From positions 1 through 11,532 of the forward strand of contig JALRBM010000083.1 in NCBI GenBank assembly GCA_023257755.1: 11,532 nt of DNA. Reading direction: 5' to 3'. Below, piece after piece: positions 5,329-11,251 of the stretch (its first letter is position 1; each line of letters opens with the position of its first letter). A model generated the notes under the pieces. That model saw nothing but the letters and a program-made list of their open reading frames with translations. It made no database searches and was not told the origin of the DNA. Position numbers and translations under genes: made by a program. Origin of the DNA: Candidatus Saccharimonadia bacterium (lineage in GTDB: Bacteria > Patescibacteriota > Saccharimonadia > Saccharimonadales > Saccharimonadaceae).

Positions 5329-5733
5329 TTATATATCGAGGTCGTCGAGTTCTGCAAGCTCTTTACGAGACTTTTTTGCATACGAGGACTCATTATCCAC
5401 ATCTTCATCGGGAGAGTTTTTCGCTGACGTGTCATTTCCGCTGACTTCATCTGTTTCATCAGACGAAATCGTGTAGTTTTCACGCTCGTTGTCATTATTA
5501 ACGATCTTGAGGTTGTAACGCGCATCGTTCTTGGTACCAAGCGCGCGTAAAAGCGTCCTGAGGCTTTGCGCAGTGATCCCCCGCTTACCAATCACGCGGC
5601 CAAGATCATCCGGGTGTACCGTAAGTGTCAAAAGGACGCCTTTTTCGTCGATAATCCTCTCGACGACGACGTCGTCCGGGTTACTGACAAGTGATTTTAC
5701 GATGTATTCTACGAATTGCTGGTCTATGGTCAT
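5329..5733 (-). CDS. khpA: KH-domain RNA-binding protein KhpA with acidic tail
   Basis: A 134-residue cytosolic RNA-binding protein. The KH domain occupies about residues 1-80: MTIDQQFVEYIVKSLV at the start is typical, and HPDDLGRVIGKRG carries the GKRG loop (49-52) that grips RNA, followed by a helix (ITAQSLRTLLRALG). KhpA is usually about 75-80 residues and acts with KhpB in RNA metabolism and cell elongation in Firmicutes; here an extra 50-residue acidic, Ser/Asp/Glu-rich tail ends in LAELDDLDI. I prefer the ATG at 5733, preceded by GGAGG, to an upstream GTG at 5763 with no ribosome binding site. It stands next to rpsP as in many bacteria, but a terminator and its own promoter separate the two. 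Confidence 0.92.
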   Translation of the reverse strand: MTIDQQFVEYIVKSLVSNPDDVVVERIIDEKGVLLTLTVHPDDLGRVIGKRGITAQSLRTLLRALGTKNDARYNLKIVNNDNERENYTISSDETDEVSGNDTSAKNSPDEDVDNESSYAKKSRKELAELDDLDI

Positions 5734-5778
5734 ATGCCCTCCACCGTCGAGACGGGTATCCACTGATATCGTATTTTC

Positions 5779-5787
5779 ATTATAGCA
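5779..5787 (-). promoter_or_regulatory. Extended -10 promoter of khpA
   Basis: The minus strand reads TGC-TATAAT (5779-5787), a perfect extended -10 element, with no clear -35. The start would be near 5772, giving a leader of roughly 40 bases with the GGAGG site. Confidence 0.6.
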
Positions 5788-5812
5788 TGCAGAAAATGCC
5801 CTAAGACGAGAT

Positions 5813-5838
5813 AAAAACTCTCCAGCGAGGGAGAGTTT
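5813..5838 (-). terminator. Intrinsic terminator of rpsP
   Basis: On the minus strand AAACTCTCC-CTCGCT-GGAGAGTTT forms a 9-bp stem (5815-5838) running into a short T-tract. It lies just after the rpsP stop and before the khpA promoter. Confidence 0.8.
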
Positions 5839-5851
5839 CTTATCAGAGTGA

Positions 5852-6214
5852 TTATTCTTCTGTTGTTTCGGCGGGAGCTTCTTCGACTTGCTCTTCTTTT
5901 GGCTGGTTCCTGCGAAGTTTCTCGGCGTTTCGGATAGTCTTTTGCTTATCGCTCGTTGGTTGCTTGACCCAGCTTGGCAGCTTGACGCCAGCGTCCTTTA
6001 GCAGCTTGACGACGCGAGGGGTCGGCTGGGCGCCGTTATCAAGATATTTCTGCGCATCTTCTACCTGAATCTTAGCTTCTTTGGTGTGAGGGTTGTAGCT
6101 ACCAACGTAGGTAACGACACGGCCGCTCGAAGGGTGGCGCTGCGCTTCCTGAACAGCCAGACGGTAGACAGGGTAGCCCTTGCGGCCGATACGTTGCAAA
6201 CGAATTGCGAGCAT
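5852..6214 (-). CDS. rpsP: Small ribosomal subunit protein bS16
   Basis: bS16 helps assembly and stability of the 30S subunit. The family start MLAIRLQRIGRKGYPVYRLAV (residues 1-21) is unmistakable, followed by GRVVTYVGSYNP (31-42), VEDAQKYLDNGAQPT (51-65) and VVKLLKDAGV (68-77). The usual length is 80-90 residues; this protein has 120, with an additional C-terminal tail that is first basic (KTIRNAEKLRRNQ) and then glutamate-rich (EEQVEEAPAETTEE). A longer in-frame reading from 6295 would begin inside the -35 box of its own promoter, so the ATG at 6214 is chosen; an AAGGA site lies about 12 bases upstream, a rather long spacing. The gene is a single unit with its own promoter and terminator. 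Confidence 0.97.
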   Translation of the reverse strand: MLAIRLQRIGRKGYPVYRLAVQEAQRHPSSGRVVTYVGSYNPHTKEAKIQVEDAQKYLDNGAQPTPRVVKLLKDAGVKLPSWVKQPTSDKQKTIRNAEKLRRNQPKEEQVEEAPAETTEE

Positions 6215-6255
6215 ATGAATCAAACTTCCTTTACTTTTATCGTAGACTTTTATTA

Positions 6256-6290
6256 GTTCTCGAATGATTTTACACTGTTTTGTTCTCGAA
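6256..6290. repeat. Direct 9-bp repeat around the rpsP -10 element
   Basis: GTTCTCGAA is present exactly at 6256-6264 and 6282-6290, 26 bp apart. One copy abuts the -35 box and the other covers the predicted start site, so a regulator or polymerase-related role is possible; chance is not excluded. Confidence 0.5.
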
Positions 6291-6295
6291 GTCAA
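6267..6295 (-). promoter_or_regulatory. Promoter of rpsP
   Basis: On the minus strand TTGACT (6290-6295), a 17-bp spacer and TAAAAT (6267-6272) form a strong promoter. The predicted leader is about 46 bases. The 9-bp sequence GTTCTCGAA occurs at 6282-6290 and again at 6256-6264, flanking the -10 element. Confidence 0.8.
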
Positions 6296-6313
6296 TCTGT
6301 TTTAAGGGGTATC

Positions 6314-7036
6314 CTATTGAGTTTGACCTTCACGCTTCGAATAGGCTTCGAGTGCGGCACGGGCGGCCTGCTGCTGCGCGATCTGCTTGCTCGGACCGTT
6401 GCCTTTACCCATCAGGATATCACCGACAAACACGCCTAGCGTGAACATTTTATCGTGATCGGGACCGACTTCCTCCAAAACTTTATATTGCGGCGTACGG
6501 CCGTCAACACGCTGCGACACTTCTTGCAAATGTGATTTTGGATCGCGCCAACTGCCACTCTCCAGAATTTGGTCTAGTTTTGAAAGAATATTCTTTGCGA
6601 TAAAGCTTTCTGCGTCTTTGTATCCACGCTCCAGATATATCGCTCCAATAACCGCCTCGAATGCGTTGGCAAGAATTTGCTGGCGCGCCCGAAGACTACC
6701 ATTCTTCTCGCCTTTGCTCATGCGAATTAATGACTCGTAGCCCAGCCTGTCCCCAGCTTCGCTAATGCTTTCAGTACGAACAAGTGCGGCGCGCCAACTC
6801 GTCAGGATACCTTCGGGTTCGGTGAAATTCTTGTACAGATAATCCGTTACGACAAGTTCAAGCACGGCATCACCCAGAAACTCCAGCCGTTCATTGTGCT
6901 CATTAACGCTTTTTTTATGTTCGTTCACATAACTTCGGTGTGTTAGTGCCGTAATCAGATAGTCAAGATTCTTGAACTCAAACCCCAGCTTATCACGTGC
7001 GAATTCCTGATACGGCGCAACCTGCATCCCACTCAT
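6314..7036 (-). CDS. rnc: Ribonuclease III
   Basis: RNase III cleaves double-stranded RNA and processes the rRNA precursor. The 240 residues have the normal layout: a catalytic domain (about 10-155) with the signature HNERLEFLGDAV (47-58; E52 and D56 as metal ligands) and NAFEAVIGAIYL (124-135; E127), then a double-stranded-RNA-binding domain (165-232) with DPKSHLQEV, PQYKVLEEVGPDH and KQIAQQQAARAAL. The position that is Asp114 in E. coli is Asn124 here, a change I recall as common in other bacterial RNases III, so activity is expected. The ATG at 7036 overlaps the stop of the Nudix gene (TAATG) and has AGGAG eight bases before it, so translation is coupled. It is the last gene of the rpmF-nusB-nudix-rnc operon. 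Confidence 0.97.
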   Translation of the reverse strand: MSGMQVAPYQEFARDKLGFEFKNLDYLITALTHRSYVNEHKKSVNEHNERLEFLGDAVLELVVTDYLYKNFTEPEGILTSWRAALVRTESISEAGDRLGYESLIRMSKGEKNGSLRARQQILANAFEAVIGAIYLERGYKDAESFIAKNILSKLDQILESGSWRDPKSHLQEVSQRVDGRTPQYKVLEEVGPDHDKMFTLGVFVGDILMGKGNGPSKQIAQQQAARAALEAYSKREGQTQ

Positions 7037-7530
7037 TACAACTTCTCCTGGCGGATTTTTTTCATGGCAAGAAGCATTAGCTTGCCGATATCCTCATACT
7101 CGATTTCGTCCAACGCATCGTGGAATTTAAACCATTTGATGCCGTTCATCCACTCTTCTTTTTTAATAGCATCCGTATCACCCTTGGCCCGGACAAGGTA
7201 GATCTGTGTCGTCATCAGCACCAACTTGTCTATACGGCGGTAACGGAAATGGATTTTACCTAACCAGCCCAGAACTTCAACATCGTGAAGACCGGCTTCC
7301 TCGCCGATCTCACGTTTGGCGGTCTGCTGGGCGGTCTCGCCCTCTTCGATATGACCTTTCGGAATTGTCCAGCGATCTTTGGCGTCTTGAATCAGCAAAA
7401 TTTCTACTTCACCGTCTTTATTGCGGCGAAATACGACGCCCCCGGCCGTCGGCTCACGAACGATCTCTTGAATCGAAGCCCGAGGACGTTTGAAATATTT
7501 TTTAAATCGTTCAAACTTCTGATTTTGCAT
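7036..7530 (-). CDS. Nudix hydrolase
   Basis: A 164-residue cytosolic Nudix hydrolase, expected to split nucleoside diphosphates linked to another moiety with Mg2+. The Nudix box is complete: G59-HIEEG-E-TAQQTAK-REIGEEAGL, ending at L81. The preceding RWTIPKGH and the short compact domain resemble MutT/diadenosine polyphosphate-type members, but the substrate is not determined. The basic N-terminus (FKKYFKRPR) might bind RNA or phosphate. The ATG at 7530 has AAGGAG nine bases upstream; a TTG at 7548 lies on that ribosome binding site and is rejected. The gene overlaps nusB by 20 bases and rnc by one, so it is tightly embedded in an RNA-processing operon, which suggests a role in RNA end or nucleotide metabolism. 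Confidence 0.93.
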   Translation of the reverse strand: MQNQKFERFKKYFKRPRASIQEIVREPTAGGVVFRRNKDGEVEILLIQDAKDRWTIPKGHIEEGETAQQTAKREIGEEAGLHDVEVLGWLGKIHFRYRRIDKLVLMTTQIYLVRAKGDTDAIKKEEWMNGIKWFKFHDALDEIEYEDIGKLMLLAMKKIRQEKL

Positions 7531-7972
7531 CGGCAGGTTCTCCTTCAATCAGTGTGCGATAGGCAGTCCCGAGGACACCGTTCACAAACTTGCTTGAATT
7601 ATCAGAACCAAACGCTTTGGCAAGCTCAACTGCTTCGTTGATCGCTACTTTGGGCGGAACAATATCAGCGAGGAAGAGTAGTTCGTAAAGCCCCATCCGA
7701 AGGATGGTGCGGTCAATGCGGGCAATCTGTTCAATCGGCCAATCAGGCGCAATTGGCTGAATCTTTGCATCCAGTTCAGCCATCTTTTCAATAACGCCGC
7801 TCGCGAGCCCCTTGACGAATTCCTTGTCCTCGATCGCAGATTCGTAACGTTCGAGGTTCCGTCCTAAGATTTCATCGATATCAGTCGAGGAATCTTCCGA
7901 CCCCACTCGAAATTCATACTCGTACAGACTTTGCAGTGCAACGATTCGTCCCAGGTGACGGTTTGAAGCCAT
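7511..7972 (-). CDS. nusB: Transcription antitermination factor NusB
   Basis: NusB binds boxA RNA together with ribosomal protein uS10 (NusE) and supports antitermination of rRNA transcription. The all-helical 153-residue protein has the family start NRHLGRIVALQSLYEYEF (4-21) and the C-terminal signatures IDRTILRMGLYEL (86-98), PPKVAINEAVELAKAFG (106-122) and SKFVNGVLG (127-135). Length is normal. There is no convincing ribosome binding site before the ATG at 7972; translation may depend on coupling with rpmF, which ends 41 bases upstream. The last 20 bases overlap the next gene. It ends with TGA, one of the proofs that UGA is a stop here. Confidence 0.97.
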   Translation of the reverse strand: MASNRHLGRIVALQSLYEYEFRVGSEDSSTDIDEILGRNLERYESAIEDKEFVKGLASGVIEKMAELDAKIQPIAPDWPIEQIARIDRTILRMGLYELLFLADIVPPKVAINEAVELAKAFGSDNSSKFVNGVLGTAYRTLIEGEPADAKSEV

Positions 7973-8009
7973 TGGTTTGGTTCTTTCTTTGGTGTTACGT
8001 GCTAACGAG

Positions 8010-8028
8010 GCTGCTATTTCTTAGCAGC
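8010..8028 (-). other. Stem-loop over the rpmF stop codon
   Basis: On the minus strand GCTGCTA-AGAAA-TAGCAGC forms a 7-bp hairpin with a 5-base loop; the TAG is the rpmF stop. No T-tract follows, so it is unlikely to terminate. It could protect or separate the rpmF message from nusB, or be a processing site. Confidence 0.45.
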
Positions 8029-8205
8029 GGTCTTTTTGACGACTTTTTTCGTCTCGGTACCGGACTTTGTCTTACCGGTTTCGTTCTTGGTAGTGCGGAC
8101 TTTGACAGGCGATTTCGCGTTAACGCGGCGGGCGAGCTTCAACAGCAAGTGACTGCGGCGCAGGCCGGTCTTTCGCGGGCTGCTTTGCTTTTTAGGTTGT
8201 GCCAT
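8014..8205 (-). CDS. rpmF: Large ribosomal subunit protein bL32
   Basis: A 63-residue basic ribosomal protein. The N-terminus MAQPKKQSSPRKTGLRRSH is typical of bL32 (family pattern M-A-x-P-K-x-x-x-S, R-R), followed by LLLKLARRVNAKSPVKV. The paired cysteines that bind zinc in some bL32 forms are absent, so this is a zinc-free type. The C-terminal third is a lysine/threonine-rich tail (KTKSGTETKKVVKKTAAKK). A strong AAAGGAG site lies eight bases before the ATG. It is the first gene of the rpmF-nusB-nudix-rnc operon. Confidence 0.85.
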   Translation of the reverse strand: MAQPKKQSSPRKTGLRRSHLLLKLARRVNAKSPVKVRTTKNETGKTKSGTETKKVVKKTAAKK

Positions 8206-8246
8206 GAAAAGATCTCCTTTGTAGGTTGGTAAATAAACTTGAAGAT

Positions 8247-8275
8247 ATTATAACCGAGATAACGGTATTTCTCAA
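8247..8275 (-). promoter_or_regulatory. Promoter of the rpmF-nusB-nudix-rnc operon
   Basis: On the minus strand TTGAGA (8270-8275), a 17-bp spacer and TATAAT (8247-8252) form a near-perfect promoter, with a start near 8240 and a leader of about 35 bases. No terminator is evident after leuS, so read-through from leuS could add to this operon. Confidence 0.8.
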
Positions 8276-8295
8276 GCAGAAGTACAAACCCTTTT

Positions 8296-11205
8296 TTAGA
8301 TAACAATATTAACCAAGCGACCCGGCACGTAAATGATTTTCTTTGGTTCACCGGAGACGAATTTCTGAACCGCCTCGTTTGATAATGCGCGCACTTTAAC
8401 ATCCCCTTCCGTACTATCGGCCGGAACGGTCAGCTTGGCCCGAAGCTTGCCGTTAACCTGAACGATGACGATGAGTTCATCGGTCTGCAAATATGCATCA
8501 TCCCACTTCGGCCAGCCGTCGACATGGATCGTTGTGTCGTGGCCCAACTGCGACCACAGCTCCTCGGTGATATGGGGGGCAAACGGCGCCAGAACTTTCA
8601 ACAAACTCTCGATAGCAAATGTCCAGGCGTCCGACGTGCCGATTCCACTTTCCTTAAGCTTATAGTAGCTATTGACCGCCTCCATCATAGTCGAAACGGC
8701 AGTATTGAATTTGTCGTTTTCGATATCGTCGGTTACTTTTTTAACCGTTTTATGGGCTATTTTCAGAATGTTTGTCGCTACTTTTTCATCTAATTCTACC
8801 GACTCTGCCTCTAGGTATTCCTGGGTAAGATTCCAGACACGATTAAGGAAGCGATAGGTGCCGGGAACACCGTTCGGGTCCCAGATGATCTCCTGTTCGT
8901 ATGGCGCAGCAAACATTTCGTAGACACGCAGGCTGTCTGCGCCATAGCCGCTCTCCATGATCTCCATCGGATCGACGACATTGCCTTTGCTTTTACTCAT
9001 CTTTTGGCCGTCCGACGCCAGCACATAGGCGTTATACATCATGCGCTTAAATGGCTCAGGATGTGACACCAGGCCCAGTTTATAGAAGAAACGCTGCCAA
9101 AATCGCGAGTAAAGCAAATGTGCCACCGCGTGGTCAGCACCGTTATAGAAGTCAACAGGACTCCAATGGGATTCGACTTCCGGATTCCACGCCTGCTTGG
9201 TATTAAAGGGATCGATGTAGCGGAGGAAATACCAGCTGCTACAGGCATATCCGTCCATCGTATCGGTCTCGCGCTTTGCTGGTCCGCCGCACGTCGGGCA
9301 GGCTGTATTAACCCAGTCCTCAACTTCGGCCAATACCGATGTCGCGCCTCCTCGAGGCTTAAAATCATCCACATCTGGTAAAACAACGGGGAGTTGATCA
9401 TCCGGAACAGGAACCGCACCGTCCTTTTCGCAGTGAACGATCGGAATCGGCGCACCCCAATAGCGCTGGCGGCTAATCAGCCAATCGCGCATTTTATAGG
9501 TAACTTTGCTGCGGCCAACGCCTTGCTGCTCCAGCCACGCCACGATTTCCTCGCGGGCCTCTTCGGTACGCATGCCGTCAAACGTACCCGAATTGATAAG
9601 GATACCTTCGCCGTGATACAGCGGAGCCTGGTATCGTTCACCCTTGTCATAGGCTTTCGCCGCGTGGCGGGCGCGCTCGATACCCTCCATCCAATGGTCA
9701 GCACCGCCATCGGGGTTTGTGCGCTCCCGAAGGCCCTCGACCGTATCCCAATAGACTTCAAAGTCTTCGTGGGCCTCTAGATCAGTCTCGCCCTGGTCAC
9801 TGGCATTAATGATTGCTAAGAAATTATAGCCCTTGGAGCGCCGGTTACTTTGCTTATTGCTGTTAAAGTAGTACGAATACACTGGCGCACCAAGCGGAAT
9901 CATCGCTTCAACCTGGGCAAATCCGGCTTCCTCGCGAAGTTCACGATACGCAGCGTGCTCAAAGGTTTCGCCCTCCTCGCGGCCGCCCGCCACTAACCAT
10001 CCGCGGTTATTGTGTCCATTTTTAAGCCCCATGAATTTTTTAGTATTAGGATCGTAACCGATAACAACGACGCCTTCTACCTCTTTAGGGTCCGGCAGTT
10101 CATCGCCAAAGTCCTGGGCCACGACGTCCTTAACAGAAATTTTAAATTTCTCAGCAAACGCAAAATCCCGCTCGTCATGCGCCGGCACCGCCATGATCGC
10201 ACCGGTCCCATAACCGGCCAGCACATAGTCAGCCAACCAGATCGGAATGCGTTCTCCGTTGACCGGATTAATTGCATAGCTACCCGTAAACACTCCTGTC
10301 TTTTCACGGGTTTCGTTCATACGCTCGATCTCGGATTTACGAGCCGATTCGGTGATATACGCTTTAACCGCCGTCTCAGTATCGGCCGTTGCTAATGTTT
10401 TTACCATCGGATGTTCGGGAGCAAGCACCATAACGGTCGCGCCGAACAGCGTGTCCGGACGGGTGGTAAAGACGGTAATTGTCGCGTCGCGGCCATCGAC
10501 CTTGAAGTCAACTTCCGCACCTACGGATTTACCGATCCAGTTTTTCTGCATTACCTTGACAGAGTCGGTCCAGTTGAGGTCGTCCGTTGCTTCCAGAATT
10601 TCATCTGCATAAGCAGTGATGCGGAAAAACCACTGTTTTAGGTTCTTTTTAACAACCTGGTTGCCACAGCGCCAGCACTTGCCGCCCTCGACCTGTTCGT
10701 TCGCAAGCACCGTTTGGTCGGTCTCGCACCACCACTGGGGGCTTTCCTTTTGATAGGCGAGGTCATGCTCATAAAGCTTATTAAAAATCCACTGCGTCCA
10801 TTTGTAGTACTCGGGGTCGGCCGTGCTCACCTCCTTCGACCAGTCGTAACTGAATCCCAGGCGTTTTAGCTGTTTTTTAAAGTTAACTTTCGCATCATCA
10901 TGGGCATCACGCGGTTTTTTGCCCACTTTGATAGCGTAGTTCTCGACCGGCAAGCCAAAAGAGTCCCAGCCGATAGGATGGTAGGCTGCGTAACCTTGCT
11001 GACGCTTCGCGCGGACCTTAATGTCGCTGAACTGATAAGTACGACCATGCCCGATATGAATCCCGGCGCCAGTGATCCCTGGGAGCATGCTAAATCCGAA
11101 ATACTTAGACTTTGAATGGTCGGAAAGATCGAGAGCATAGGTACCATCTTGCTCCCACTTCTCCTGCCATTTCTGTTCTATTTCTGTCGGATTGTAGCGC
11201 TTCAT
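8296..11205 (-). CDS. leuS: Leucyl-tRNA synthetase with an inserted Nudix domain
   Basis: LeuRS activates leucine with ATP and charges tRNA-Leu. The Rossmann core has HIGH (H50-H53) and KMSKS (735-739, in GQKMSKSKGNVVDP); CxxC pairs C177/C180 and C636/C639 would bind zinc. The CP1 editing domain has FTTRPDTLFG (246-255) and AHDERD (342-347), whose aspartate matches the editing Asp of other LeuRS. The anticodon-binding domain (LAPFAPHITEELW, 872-884) and C-terminal domain are present. At 969 residues it is about 100 longer than E. coli LeuRS, because a Nudix domain (about 372-515) sits between AHDERD and GILINSG in CP1. The frame is unbroken. The ATG lacks a Shine-Dalgarno sequence and follows a TATACT -10 by seven bases. 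The neighbours are a probable Mur ligase upstream and rpmF downstream. Confidence 0.97.
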   Translation of the reverse strand: MKRYNPTEIEQKWQEKWEQDGTYALDLSDHSKSKYFGFSMLPGITGAGIHIGHGRTYQFSDIKVRAKRQQGYAAYHPIGWDSFGLPVENYAIKVGKKPRDAHDDAKVNFKKQLKRLGFSYDWSKEVSTADPEYYKWTQWIFNKLYEHDLAYQKESPQWWCETDQTVLANEQVEGGKCWRCGNQVVKKNLKQWFFRITAYADEILEATDDLNWTDSVKVMQKNWIGKSVGAEVDFKVDGRDATITVFTTRPDTLFGATVMVLAPEHPMVKTLATADTETAVKAYITESARKSEIERMNETREKTGVFTGSYAINPVNGERIPIWLADYVLAGYGTGAIMAVPAHDERDFAFAEKFKISVKDVVAQDFGDELPDPKEVEGVVVIGYDPNTKKFMGLKNGHNNRGWLVAGGREEGETFEHAAYRELREEAGFAQVEAMIPLGAPVYSYYFNSNKQSNRRSKGYNFLAIINASDQGETDLEAHEDFEVYWDTVEGLRERTNPDGGADHWMEGIERARHAAKAYDKGERYQAPLYHGEGILINSGTFDGMRTEEAREEIVAWLEQQGVGRSKVTYKMRDWLISRQRYWGAPIPIVHCEKDGAVPVPDDQLPVVLPDVDDFKPRGGATSVLAEVEDWVNTACPTCGGPAKRETDTMDGYACSSWYFLRYIDPFNTKQAWNPEVESHWSPVDFYNGADHAVAHLLYSRFWQRFFYKLGLVSHPEPFKRMMYNAYVLASDGQKMSKSKGNVVDPMEIMESGYGADSLRVYEMFAAPYEQEIIWDPNGVPGTYRFLNRVWNLTQEYLEAESVELDEKVATNILKIAHKTVKKVTDDIENDKFNTAVSTMMEAVNSYYKLKESGIGTSDAWTFAIESLLKVLAPFAPHITEELWSQLGHDTTIHVDGWPKWDDAYLQTDELIVIVQVNGKLRAKLTVPADSTEGDVKVRALSNEAVQKFVSGEPKKIIYVPGRLVNIVI
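9661..10092 (-). other. Nudix hydrolase domain inside LeuRS CP1
   Basis: LeuRS residues about 372-515. The opening strand EGVVVIGYDPNTKKFMGLK is followed by NNRGWLVAGG and a full Nudix box at 407-429: G407, five residues, E413, seven residues, then RELREEAGF (421-429). The metal-binding glutamates E422, E425 and E426 are intact. Strands YNFLAIINASD and HEDFEVYWDTVEG complete the fold. The region between the editing aspartate and GILINSG is about 190 residues, against some 35-40 in E. coli LeuRS, which marks the domain as an insertion and not a fusion at an end. Confidence 0.9.
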
Positions 11206-11212
11206 GTGTGTA

Positions 11213-11221
11213 AGTATACCA
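11213..11221 (-). promoter_or_regulatory. Extended -10, leaderless promoter of leuS
   Basis: The minus strand reads TGG-TATACT (11213-11221), then seven bases and the ATG at 11205. No good -35 and no ribosome binding site are seen, so a leaderless transcript is predicted. Confidence 0.6.
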
Positions 11222-11251
11222 GATATTCACCCCTGATACATCAAGCGCGGC

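Noticed and set aside
6215..6295. A 27-residue N-terminal extension of bS16
   Set aside because: Its start would lie in the -35 box of the rpsP promoter, and bS16 begins at the MLAIRLQRIGRKG motif.
2312..7513. Reassignment of UGA, as in some CPR lineages
   Set aside because: UGA ends the MarR and NusB genes at the expected family lengths, and no in-frame UGA occurs within the conserved genes.
9661..10092. The Nudix segment as an assembly error or a separate gene joined by a frameshift
   Set aside because: The frame is continuous on both sides, composition does not change, and the editing domain resumes properly at GILINSG.
9039..10641. Several long frames on both strands over leuS
   Set aside because: All lie inside the leuS coding region in other frames; the LeuRS motifs run without a break on the minus strand.
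11222..11251. A terminator between the Mur ligase gene and leuS at the TGATGTATCA dyad
   Set aside because: The loop would be only two bases and there is no T-tract; it is at best a short palindrome.
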